A stretch of 64,000 bases of DNA from Ruminococcaceae bacterium KH2T8 (GTDB lineage: Bacteria > Bacillota > Clostridia > Saccharofermentanales > Saccharofermentanaceae), in contig FOIY01000001.1 of assembly GCA_900111435.1 (NCBI GenBank), positions 558,001-622,000 of the forward strand, in the 5' to 3' direction. The notes beneath the pieces were generated by a model, which did no database searches, was not told the origin of the DNA, and saw only the letters and a program-made list of their open reading frames with translations. Every line of letters begins with the position of its first letter. Positions within the stretch are counted from its first letter, which is position 1. The translations under genes and the position numbers were made by a program. Shown one piece after another: positions 54,574 to 62,144 of this stretch.

Positions 54574-55688
54574 CCGTTTGATCTCAGTTCCTGCTCATAA
54601 GGGTTATCCTGCGTAGCGTTAAATCCTTCGAGGAGATATCCTTCGGGGATATATTCGTAATAATCCAGATCCATCATGTAGTTACAGAACCAGATACCTA
54701 CATACGTGATCGTAGTATTATCCTCGCCTGCCCCCTCGGGGATCATCGCATAGACAAAACCCTGATATTCATCACTTACCATGGCGACCAGATCATAGCC
54801 TTCAGGCTCACCGGTAACCGTATAGTATCCCTTGTATTCATCGATACCGATCTCATCAAGTCGTTCGATCTCGGCTGCGTATTCCTCAGGCGTATATTCG
54901 ACCGTCATATATGCGATATATTGAGGATCCCAGGGATTATAGTAAGTGAGCTGATATTCATCTATCTCCTTATCGTCAGGGACATCCTCGGGGAATATAA
55001 AAAACATATTCTCCTTCGTATCGAGGAAGATATCCTTTCCGCTCTCACCTATGACATAAACATCATGCGGATCATCGTAAACCTGGATCTTGGAGGTCGC
55101 GACGTCAAACATCAGAAGACCGAATATAATGGCGAAGAAGATGACCTGGATGATCCCTAATGACACAAGTGTCACCGTGACGATCGTAATAGCTGTGATG
55201 AGGGGTTTGTTGTTCTTGATCTTCTTGAGGACACCCAGTACATAAAGAGAGATAACAAATGTGAGGGCTAATCCCGCTAAAGTACACAGGAGCGCTACAA
55301 GACTTCCGATGCCCGGCTCAAATGACAGCAGCTGTGATGAAACTGCCACCAGAAGCGCAAGTACTCCGAGTATGCTCAAAATCTGTATCGCGGTGAGGTG
55401 CTTACTTTTTTCTACCTTTGCGTAGTCCGCCATCTTATCGGCGACTTCTTTGATATCCTTATCCATGTTCTCGCGTTTCCTCTCTCCGTCAATGATCTCT
55501 CTGACATCAACGCCGTAGAAATCAGCGATCTCTACGATCAATGAGATATCAGGGAGATTAGAACCTGTTTCCCATCTCGAGACAGATCGGTTAGTTACTC
55601 CGAAATGCTCTGCAAGCTGAGCTTGTGTGAGATTCTTCTCGGTCCTTAATTCCTTAAGGAAATTACCGATCTTCTTCTGATCCAACAT
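54567..55688 (-). CDS. Membrane-bound XRE-type regulator with extracytoplasmic domain
   Basis: I start at ATG 55688, directly after AAAGGAGGCGTG, giving 373 residues. Residues 1-70 form an XRE helix-turn-helix (FLKELRTEKNLTQAQLAEHFGVTNRSVSRWETG). A linker is followed by three helices (~98-210) and a ~160-residue acidic domain outside the membrane (WDPQYIAYMTVEYTPEEYAAEI; GYDLVAMVSDEYQGFVYAMIPEG). The gene is a paralog of 60898-62025 over its entire length. It appears to be a one-component membrane transcription factor. The operator pair upstream suggests self-control. Confidence 0.88.
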   Translation of the reverse strand: MLDQKKIGNFLKELRTEKNLTQAQLAEHFGVTNRSVSRWETGSNLPDISLIVEIADFYGVDVREIIDGERKRENMDKDIKEVADKMADYAKVEKSKHLTAIQILSILGVLALLVAVSSQLLSFEPGIGSLVALLCTLAGLALTFVISLYVLGVLKKIKNNKPLITAITIVTVTLVSLGIIQVIFFAIIFGLLMFDVATSKIQVYDDPHDVYVIGESGKDIFLDTKENMFFIFPEDVPDDKEIDEYQLTYYNPWDPQYIAYMTVEYTPEEYAAEIERLDEIGIDEYKGYYTVTGEPEGYDLVAMVSDEYQGFVYAMIPEGAGEDNTTITYVGIWFCNYMMDLDYYEYIPEGYLLEGFNATQDNPYEQELRSNGH

Positions 55689-55746
55689 CACGCCTCCTTT
55701 GCAAGATCCTTGAGCGGAGATTATCAGTCTGCCCGTGAAATGTATA

Positions 55747-55797
55747 CGACACAACGCGAGATATGCCGAAATTCAAGGGATTAGACAAGGGGTGTCC
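55747..55797. promoter_or_regulatory. Double operator upstream of the XRE gene at 54567
   Basis: Site 1 (55746-55768) reads ACGACAC-N3-GCGAGA-N-ATGCCG. Site 2 (55783-55797) reads AGACAA-GGG-GTGTCC, an imperfect CGACAC-N3-GTGTCG dyad. The sites begin 36 bp apart. The same two sites at the same 36-bp distance lie upstream of the paralog at 62025. Confidence 0.72.
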
Positions 55798-55905
55798 TTA
55801 CTGTAAATAATCGTCTTTCTCACTTTTAAAATGATTTTTTAAGCATATAATCTTGATAGTCAGTAAGGATCAAGTAATTATACTTTATTTCCCGTCTTAT
55901 CGCTA

Positions 55906-55940
55906 TTGACTTGCTACTTGCGGTCTAGTATTCTAGTAGC
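55906..55940 (+). promoter_or_regulatory. uxuA-uxuB promoter with overlapping TACTAG operator
   Basis: TTGACT (55906-55911) and TATTCT (55929-55934) are exactly 17 bp apart. The -10 box is inside two direct copies of TCTAGTA (55924-55930 and 55932-55938), the shared operator word. A bound repressor would block RNA polymerase directly. Confidence 0.75.
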
Positions 55941-55972
55941 AGATGAATAATTATTGATTGTGAGACATTGCC

Positions 55973-57043
55973 ATGAAAATGATCTTAAGATGGTTCCCTA
56001 ACGGGGACGACACCGTAACGTTAAGCCAGATCCGTCAGATCCCCGGAGTATCGGGCGTCGCGACATTCCTTTCGGATATTCCCGCAGGTGAGCTGTGGCC
56101 GATGGAGAGGATCCTCGCGGTTAGAGATGAGGTCAACGAGGCAGGACTCGAGATGGAGGTCATCGAGAGCATCAATGTCCACGAAGATATCAAGAAGGGT
56201 CTCTCCACCAGAGACATGTATATCGATAACTACATAAAGACCATGAAGAACCTCCACGAGGCAGGCGTTAAGTGCGTATGCTATAACTTCATGCCCGTTA
56301 TGGACTGGTTCAGATCTGATCTTTATCTCCCCTTGGAGGACGGCAGCGCCGCAATGTCCTATTCTCACGAGGCAGCCAAGAAGCTCACTCTCGAGAATAT
56401 GCTCGATTCCATGATGAGCGGCTCAAATAATTTCTCGCTTCCCGGATGGGAGCCCGAGAGATTTGCAGCCATGGCAGAGGACATCGCTTTCTATCAGAAC
56501 GTATCACAGGAGGAGTACTTCAAGAACATCAAGTATTTCCTCGATGCGATCATCCCCGCGGCAGAGGAATACGATCTCGACTTCGGCGTACATCCCGACG
56601 ACCCGCCGTTCCCCCTCTTTAACCTTCCAAAGGTAGTAAACAGCCAGGAGTCCATAAGGACTTATCTCGGCCTTCACGACAGCAAGAGAAACGGCCTAAC
56701 ACTCTGCACCGGAAGCCTTGGTGCCAACAAGTGTAACAATGTTACGGAGATCGCGAAAGAGTTCGCGGCGGCAGGAAAGATACCTTTCGTGCACCTTCGT
56801 AACGTAAAGCACACATCCGATACGGATTTCCACGAGAGTGCCCACCTCTCCTCATGCGGTGACCTTGATATGTTCGAGATAATCAAGGCTCTTCAGGAGA
56901 ACGGCTTTGACGGATATATAAGACCCGACCACGGCAGAAAGATCTGGGGCGAGACGGGTCGCCCGGGCTATGGTCTTTACGACCGCGCACTCGGAGCCAC
57001 ATACCTTAACGGACTCTGGGAAGCCTGCAGCAAATTACTCTGA
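55973..57043 (+). CDS. uxuA: Mannonate dehydratase
   Basis: UxuA removes water from D-mannonate to give 2-keto-3-deoxygluconate, using a divalent metal. The 356-residue TIM-barrel protein begins in family style (MKMILRWFPNGDDTVTLSQIRQIPGVSGVATFLSDIP) and has KCVCYNFMPVMDWFRSDL, DFGVHPDDPPFPLFNLPKV, the metal-ligand stretch LCTGSLGANKCN and DGYIRPDHGRKIWGE. It is followed by uxuB 29 bases later. Its ribosome site is weak. Confidence 0.97.
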   Translation: MKMILRWFPNGDDTVTLSQIRQIPGVSGVATFLSDIPAGELWPMERILAVRDEVNEAGLEMEVIESINVHEDIKKGLSTRDMYIDNYIKTMKNLHEAGVKCVCYNFMPVMDWFRSDLYLPLEDGSAAMSYSHEAAKKLTLENMLDSMMSGSNNFSLPGWEPERFAAMAEDIAFYQNVSQEEYFKNIKYFLDAIIPAAEEYDLDFGVHPDDPPFPLFNLPKVVNSQESIRTYLGLHDSKRNGLTLCTGSLGANKCNNVTEIAKEFAAAGKIPFVHLRNVKHTSDTDFHESAHLSSCGDLDMFEIIKALQENGFDGYIRPDHGRKIWGETGRPGYGLYDRALGATYLNGLWEACSKLL

Positions 57044-57072
57044 TCACTTCGATCCCATAAAGGAGAATTACC

Positions 57073-58683
57073 ATGACTGATCTCACACGTGAAGCACTGA
57101 AAGCCGATGCATTCAGTGCTATGCATGTTTCTACCCCGACATACGATATCGACAGGATGGTCGCCGAGACAAAGGCGTCACCCATGTGGCTTCACTTCGG
57201 TGCCGGAAATATCTTCAGGATCTTTATCGCGGGGCTTGCCCAGTCACTGCTCGAAAAGGGTGTTGAGACAAAGGGTATAATCGCGGCGGATACTTTCGAC
57301 GGCGAGATCATAGAGAAGATCTATGCTCCTCACGATAACCTCACTCTCGCGGCCGGCATGAAGGCCGACGGCGAGATCTCACTTGATGTCATCGCTTCAG
57401 TTGCAGAAGCAGTCAATGCCGCCTCTAAGGACAACGGCTCAGACGCAAGGCTTAAGGAGATCGTATCTTCTCCTTCCCTTCAGATGATCAGCTTTACTTT
57501 GACAGAGAAAGGCTATGCGCTCCGTAATATGGACGGCGAGTATCTCCCCGTCGTCAAGAACGATATCGCAGGCGGTCCCGACTTATGTGCTCACGCGATG
57601 AGCCGCGTTTGCGCGCTCCTTCTCGAGCGTTTTAACACTTCAAGGGCTCCTATCTCTCTGGTAAGTATGGATAACTGCAGTCATAACGGCGAGAAACTCA
57701 GGAACAGCGTACTCGAGATCGCGAAGGCATGGGCCGCGAACGGCTTTGTCGGCAACAACTTCCTGGCATGGATCTCCGATGAAGACAGAGTAAGCTTCCC
57801 CTGGAGCATGATCGACAAGATCACTCCCCGCCCCGATAAGACAGTCGAAGCAAAGCTCTCTGCTCTTGGCATCGGCGGCATGTCTCCCATTACGACTTCG
57901 AAGGGTACGTTCATCGCGCCTTTCGTAAATGCCGAGATCCCTCAATATCTCGTTATCGAGGATAAGTTCCCCGCAGGAAGACCCGCACTCGAGAAAGCGG
58001 GCGTCTACATGACCGACAGAGATACTGTAAATAAGGTCGAGAAGATGAAGGTCACGACCTGCCTTAATCCCCTCCATACTGCTCTTGCGGTATTCGGATG
58101 TCTCCTGGGATACACGAAGATCGCAGACGAGATGGAAGATATGCAGTTAAGTACACTCGTAAATAAGCTCGGATACGACGAAGCAATGAAGGTCGTAACA
58201 GATCCCGGGATAATCTCACCGAAAGCTTTCATCGATGAGGTCATAAAGGAGAGACTTCCTAACCCCTATATCCCCGATACTCCCCAGAGGATCGCGACCG
58301 ATACGAGCCTCAAGATACCGATAAGATTCGGCGAGACCATAAAGTCATATATAGCGGATCCCGCGCTCGACGTTACTTCCTTAAAGCTCGTGCCCCTCGT
58401 TATCGCAGGCTGGCTTCGCTACCTTCTCGGAAAGGACGATAACGGCGAGGATATGGCATTAAGCTCCGATCCCATGCTCAGTGAACTTCAGGCCCTCCTG
58501 TCGGAAGTTGTTTGGAATGATCCGTCGTCCATAGGCGACAGTCTTGATCCGATCCTCAGAAACGAGATGATCTTCGGTACGGATCTTGTCGCCTGCGGGC
58601 TCGCGGAGACCGTAAACACTATGTTCGCATCAATGCTCAAAGGCAAAGGAAGTGTAAGAGATACGATCAAAAATTATCTTTGA
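57073..58683 (+). CDS. uxuB: D-mannonate oxidoreductase (fructuronate reductase)
   Basis: UxuB reduces fructuronate to mannonate with NADH. The 536-residue protein belongs to the mannitol/altronate dehydrogenase family: the N-terminal Rossmann start WLHFGAGNIFRIFIAGLAQ, PISLVSMDNCSHNG, and the catalytic stretch KMKVTTCLNPLHTALAVFGCLLGY. Its neighbours uxuA and the GntR gene support the UxuB role over altronate or mannitol dehydrogenase. AAAGGAG precedes the ATG. Confidence 0.94.
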   Translation: MTDLTREALKADAFSAMHVSTPTYDIDRMVAETKASPMWLHFGAGNIFRIFIAGLAQSLLEKGVETKGIIAADTFDGEIIEKIYAPHDNLTLAAGMKADGEISLDVIASVAEAVNAASKDNGSDARLKEIVSSPSLQMISFTLTEKGYALRNMDGEYLPVVKNDIAGGPDLCAHAMSRVCALLLERFNTSRAPISLVSMDNCSHNGEKLRNSVLEIAKAWAANGFVGNNFLAWISDEDRVSFPWSMIDKITPRPDKTVEAKLSALGIGGMSPITTSKGTFIAPFVNAEIPQYLVIEDKFPAGRPALEKAGVYMTDRDTVNKVEKMKVTTCLNPLHTALAVFGCLLGYTKIADEMEDMQLSTLVNKLGYDEAMKVVTDPGIISPKAFIDEVIKERLPNPYIPDTPQRIATDTSLKIPIRFGETIKSYIADPALDVTSLKLVPLVIAGWLRYLLGKDDNGEDMALSSDPMLSELQALLSEVVWNDPSSIGDSLDPILRNEMIFGTDLVACGLAETVNTMFASMLKGKGSVRDTIKNYL

Positions 58684-58742
58684 TTATTCCGCATCCACTT
58701 AGTATTATATAAGAGGTTAATTATAGGGGAGGCTTTTTGTAT

Positions 58743-59417
58743 ATGATCATCACGCCCAAGTTGAGAGCGGAATCCAACAGAGACTATGCATTGAGGATAA
58801 TCAGAGAAAATATCGTAAATATGGAGATCGAGCCCGGCTCGCTCATCGGTGAGCAGGAGACGGCATCTCAGCTCGGTTGTTCAAGAACTCCCGTACATGA
58901 GGCTTTCCTAGAGCTTTCGAAATCCAGGATCCTGGACGTCCTCCCTCAGAGAGGCTGCAGAGTATCCCTTATCGATTATGATCTTATCAACGAAGCAAGA
59001 TTCCTTCGTAAGAACGTAGAAGTCGCTCTCGCCGAGCAGGCCTGCGATATGGCTACTCCCGAGGACATCGACGAGCTCGCCGCTAACCTCAAGCTTCAGG
59101 AATTCTACAGCAACGAGGATGACGATAAGCTCCTTGACCTAGATAACGAATTCCACTACATCATCTATAGGATATGCAATAAGCTTCAGTGCCACTACAT
59201 GGTGAGCCTCATGAGCGTTCATTTCGACCGTGTACGTAAGCTCAGCCTCAAGTCGGTAAAGAATAAGTACATCATCTCCGACCACCGCGCTATCTTCGAA
59301 GCTATCAAGGCCCACGACAAGAAAGCGGCAAGAGAAGCTACCGAGACCCACATGGCAAGATTTGACATGGACTGGGACATCATAAAGAAGGAATTCAGCG
59401 AATATATAGCTGACTGA
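58743..59417 (+). CDS. GntR-family (FadR subgroup) regulator, candidate hexuronate regulon repressor
   Basis: I start at ATG 58743 because AGGGGAGG (58725-58732) is ten bases upstream; a TTG six bases earlier is too close to it. The protein has a winged helix-turn-helix (LIGEQETASQLGCSRTPVHEAFLELSKSRIL, LPQRGCRVSLI) and an FCD ligand domain with candidate metal residues in DLDNEFHYIIYRI and SDHRAIFEAIKAHD. It is cotranscribed with uxuA-uxuB, like UxuR/KdgR-type regulators. It is the best candidate to bind the TACTAG sites; its effector is probably a uronate intermediate. Confidence 0.93.
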   Translation: MIITPKLRAESNRDYALRIIRENIVNMEIEPGSLIGEQETASQLGCSRTPVHEAFLELSKSRILDVLPQRGCRVSLIDYDLINEARFLRKNVEVALAEQACDMATPEDIDELAANLKLQEFYSNEDDDKLLDLDNEFHYIIYRICNKLQCHYMVSLMSVHFDRVRKLSLKSVKNKYIISDHRAIFEAIKAHDKKAAREATETHMARFDMDWDIIKKEFSEYIAD

Positions 59418-59444
59418 CGAACCGCACTTTTTTAAGCAAAGATC

Positions 59445-59474
59445 AACTCCCGCCGATATCGACGGGAGTTTTTG
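59445..59474. terminator. Bidirectional terminator
   Basis: AACTCCCG (59445-59452) pairs perfectly with CGGGAGTT (59463-59470), followed by TTTTT, between the GntR gene and the opposing lipoprotein gene. Confidence 0.88.
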
Positions 59475-60473
59475 TTAATACAAGTCTATCGCCATTTGAG
59501 CACAACAAATACCGGTAGTCCTGTCATATTCATATATCCAACTTATATTACCGTACTCATCGTAATACGTTCTTGTTACTACATTTCCGTCATCGGACAT
59601 CTCATTCGCCCCGCCGCTGTAACAGTAATCAGGACTCGAGATCGCGTTAAAGACATCTTCACCCATGACCGTATACTCTACGAGCATCTCTCCGTCGTAA
59701 TATTGGAACTGTTCGCCGCAGGTGCCGCCTGAGATGCTTTCATAATTCTCGGTATTATTTCCCGTGGCGAGCACGTAACCACACTCGATACATTCAATGG
59801 CGCGTGCATATAATTCCGGATCCTCTATATCTTCCGGGAACAGCGGCCAATATTCAGATCTTGGCTCTACCTCACAAAAAGTCATAAACCCGGTGTCTCT
59901 GTTATATTCGAAGGACGCCTCGAAATGTGACGTCGGATTATAGAGCGAACGTGTGATCACGGTTCCGTCATCCTCAAGATCCCCTTCTTCGGGACCCCAC
60001 CATACCGCACGATCCAGGATATAATACTCGTACTGCTCTTCGCTCATCTTCCAGATAATGATATGCGTCCAGCCGTTTTCGGTGATACACTCGGCACCGA
60101 ATCCCGTACTGAATTCTAAATCACTGTCACCATATCTTTCCGGCCCGATCTGATCATAGATAACAAATCCTTCATCGGCATAGGACTGCGCAAGTTCTCT
60201 GGTCTCTTCATCCTCGATATCATTGAGATCGGAATAAATAAAATGCAGATTGGTCTCGCTGGGAGTACGAGGTCTCATATTCTCTACGACCACCTCTTGT
60301 GCAGAAGTTGTAGTAGTCTCTTCAGTTGTGGTTTCCACGGTCGTTTCTTCGGATGAAGTCTCCTCCGAGGTAGTCTCCTCAGTAGCAGAACATCCGCCTA
60401 TGACACACGCGGTCATTATCGATAGTGCCATAACACCGGCAAGAGCCGATACAGTATTAAGATGTCTTTTCAT
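59475..60473 (-). CDS. Lipoprotein, family 1, enlarged member (332 aa)
   Basis: I start at ATG 60473 (GGAGGCAAC upstream); the frame is open further up but that part has no protein character. The signal sequence is followed by a cysteine at IMTAC or VIGGC, then a Thr/Glu-rich linker. The first domain has TRELAQSYADEGFVIYDQ, DLEFSTGFGAE and MSEEQYEYYILDRAVW, matching the lipoproteins at 6362 and 30220. A second, ~130-residue domain (YARAIECIECGYVL... to the end) is unique to this member. Function unknown. Confidence 0.82.
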   Translation of the reverse strand: MKRHLNTVSALAGVMALSIMTACVIGGCSATEETTSEETSSEETTVETTTEETTTTSAQEVVVENMRPRTPSETNLHFIYSDLNDIEDEETRELAQSYADEGFVIYDQIGPERYGDSDLEFSTGFGAECITENGWTHIIIWKMSEEQYEYYILDRAVWWGPEEGDLEDDGTVITRSLYNPTSHFEASFEYNRDTGFMTFCEVEPRSEYWPLFPEDIEDPELYARAIECIECGYVLATGNNTENYESISGGTCGEQFQYYDGEMLVEYTVMGEDVFNAISSPDYCYSGGANEMSDDGNVVTRTYYDEYGNISWIYEYDRTTGICCAQMAIDLY

Positions 60474-60628
60474 GTTGCCTCCGACATAAGGGATAGTATA
60501 GGAAACGATCTTCTTCTGAGATCGGGTTTCCGTTTTATTTGCAGTTAGTTTATAGTTATAAACCACTCTTGTCAATGCAGTATGCAGCATTGCCTGAGTT
60601 TTAACTAACTTTTGCTTTCGCGTCTCGG

Positions 60629-60814
60629 CTTACCATCCCCCATTACCATTTACTCGGCCGTTTTTCGAAAATCCGGTAATGAAATGGTAATAGCGGCTCT
60701 CATTACCATTTCACTACCACTTTTTTATAATTTTGGACGTGTAAATGGTAATGCCGATCTCCACTACCACGAACACTACCACGCGAGGGTGATTTTGGCC
60801 GTGTTGGTGGTAGT
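60629..60814. repeat. Intergenic element G: inverted word arrays (words ATTACCAT and ACTACCAC)
   Basis: Unit 1: CTTACCAT 60629 and ATTACCAT 60642 (13 apart), a wide gap, then GGTAAT at 60675 and 60686 (11 apart). Unit 2: ATTACCAT 60702 and ACTACCAC 60713 (11 apart), then a weak TTGGACGT and ATGGTAAT 60745-60752. Unit 3: ACTACCAC 60763-60770 and 60775-60782 (12 apart), 12 bp, TTGGCCGT 60795-60802 (5/8) and GTGGTAGT 60807-60814. It lies between a lipoprotein start and the XRE gene's terminator. Confidence 0.8.
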
Positions 60815-60854
60815 GACGCCTCGAAAGCAGGATTCTCCGAGTCCCCTCACACAA

Positions 60855-60884
60855 AAACGGCGGAAGCCTCAACTTCCGCCGCCT
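60855..60884 (-). terminator. Terminator of the XRE gene at 60898
   Basis: GGCGGAAG (60859-60866) pairs perfectly with CTTCCGCC (60873-60880). On the minus strand the stem is followed by GTTTTTGTG. Confidence 0.85.
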
Positions 60885-60897
60885 GCTGACTTATTAC

Positions 60898-62025
60898 TCA
60901 GTCGTTATTTAATGTCTCCATGACTTCCTGCCTGTAGGGGCTGTCCTTCGTGGCGTCGAAGCCCTGCAGGAGATACTCACCCGGGATGTACTTACTGTAG
61001 TCCATCTCGATCTGATAGTGATAGTAATAAAGGAGCACATATGTGATCGAGCGGTTGGCTTCCGAGCTGCCTTCGGGGATCATCGCATATGCGAATCCTA
61101 CGCGCTCGTCGGCATCTATAGCCACGAGATCGTAGCCTGAAGGCTCGCCTGTTACCGAATAGTATTGCGTATAGTTCTCGTCGATGCCGAGCGCAGTCAG
61201 ACGCTCCATCTCGGCCTCGTAGGAGGCGTCATCGTACTCAACTGTCATGTAGAGCACATACTCCGAATCCCAGGGGTGCCAGTAGGTGTACTGAAACTCC
61301 GTTACCGCCTCGGGATCGACGCTCGCGGGGAGCACTGTCATCATGTCCTCATCGGGGATGTAGTACTTGATGTTGTAGTCGTGCGACATGACCTCGTTGT
61401 ACGTAGATGCTTCAGTCATGACTACGGGCTTGGTAAACCATGAGTCGTACATCAGAGCAAATACTATAAGGCTGAAGAACAGTACTGCCACAGTAGTTAT
61501 TCCGGTCAATACTATAGTTACTATCGCGATGACTTTGACCAGCGCCTTGTTCTTTGTGATCTTCTTCAGAAGGCCCGTGACGTAGAGCGTAATGACCGCC
61601 ATCATGACCATCGCTACGGCTGATACTACTATCGCCAGAAATCTGTGCCATTCGGGCTCGTATCCGACTACCTGCAGTATTATCGCACCTATCGCGATCA
61701 GCACACCGAGTACGCCCGTGATCTGGATAGGTCCTAAAAGGTTGTCCTTCTCGTTGCCCGCATAGCTTGCCATCTTGTTCGCTACTTCTCTTACTTCGTG
61801 ATCCATCATATCCTTTTTCCTCTCGCCGTCTATGATCTCTCTGACGTCTACATCGTAGAAGTCAGCAATTTCGACAAGCAAAGAGATATCAGGAAGATTG
61901 CTCCCCGTTTCCCACCTTGATACAGATCTTGATGTTGTGTTGAAGTGTGCGGCCAGCTGCTCCTGCGTTATCCCCTTTTCATTTCGGAGAGTCTTCAGAA
62001 ACTTACCGATCTTCTTTTGATCCAT
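60898..62025 (-). CDS. Membrane-bound XRE-type regulator, paralog of the 54567 gene
   Basis: The 375-residue protein has the same plan as the one at 54567-55688: an N-terminal XRE helix-turn-helix (FLKTLRNEKGITQEQLAAHFNTTSRSVSRWETG), a linker, three membrane helices and an outside domain with TYWHPWDSEYVLYMTVEYDDASYEAEMERL and GYDLVAIDADERVGFAYAMIPEG. Similarity is highest in the DNA-binding domain, and the recognition helix differs at a few positions (GVTNRSVSR against NTTSRSVSR). It should sit in the membrane and bind the duplicated operator upstream. Confidence 0.88.
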   Translation of the reverse strand: MDQKKIGKFLKTLRNEKGITQEQLAAHFNTTSRSVSRWETGSNLPDISLLVEIADFYDVDVREIIDGERKKDMMDHEVREVANKMASYAGNEKDNLLGPIQITGVLGVLIAIGAIILQVVGYEPEWHRFLAIVVSAVAMVMMAVITLYVTGLLKKITKNKALVKVIAIVTIVLTGITTVAVLFFSLIVFALMYDSWFTKPVVMTEASTYNEVMSHDYNIKYYIPDEDMMTVLPASVDPEAVTEFQYTYWHPWDSEYVLYMTVEYDDASYEAEMERLTALGIDENYTQYYSVTGEPSGYDLVAIDADERVGFAYAMIPEGSSEANRSITYVLLYYYHYQIEMDYSKYIPGEYLLQGFDATKDSPYRQEVMETLNND

Positions 62026-62087
62026 TGATCAGATACCTCCTTGCCTTGGTTACGGCTCTAAGATAGCGGAACAGGCACGAAAGTAAC

Positions 62088-62142
62088 ACGACACGTAGCG
62101 AGAGATGCCGTGTTTAAGCCTATCCGACACGTGGTGTCGTGT
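62088..62142. promoter_or_regulatory. Double operator upstream of the XRE gene at 60898
   Basis: Site 1 (62088-62110) is ACGACAC-N3-GCGAGA-N-ATGCCG, identical in plan to the site at 55746. Site 2 (62125-62139) is a perfect dyad CGACAC-GTG-GTGTCG. The sites begin 36 bp apart. ACACGACAC (62086-62094) can also pair with GTGTCGTGT (62134-62142), so the region may double as a terminator-like stem for the exonuclease gene that ends at 62145. Confidence 0.72.
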
Positions 62143-62144
62143 TA

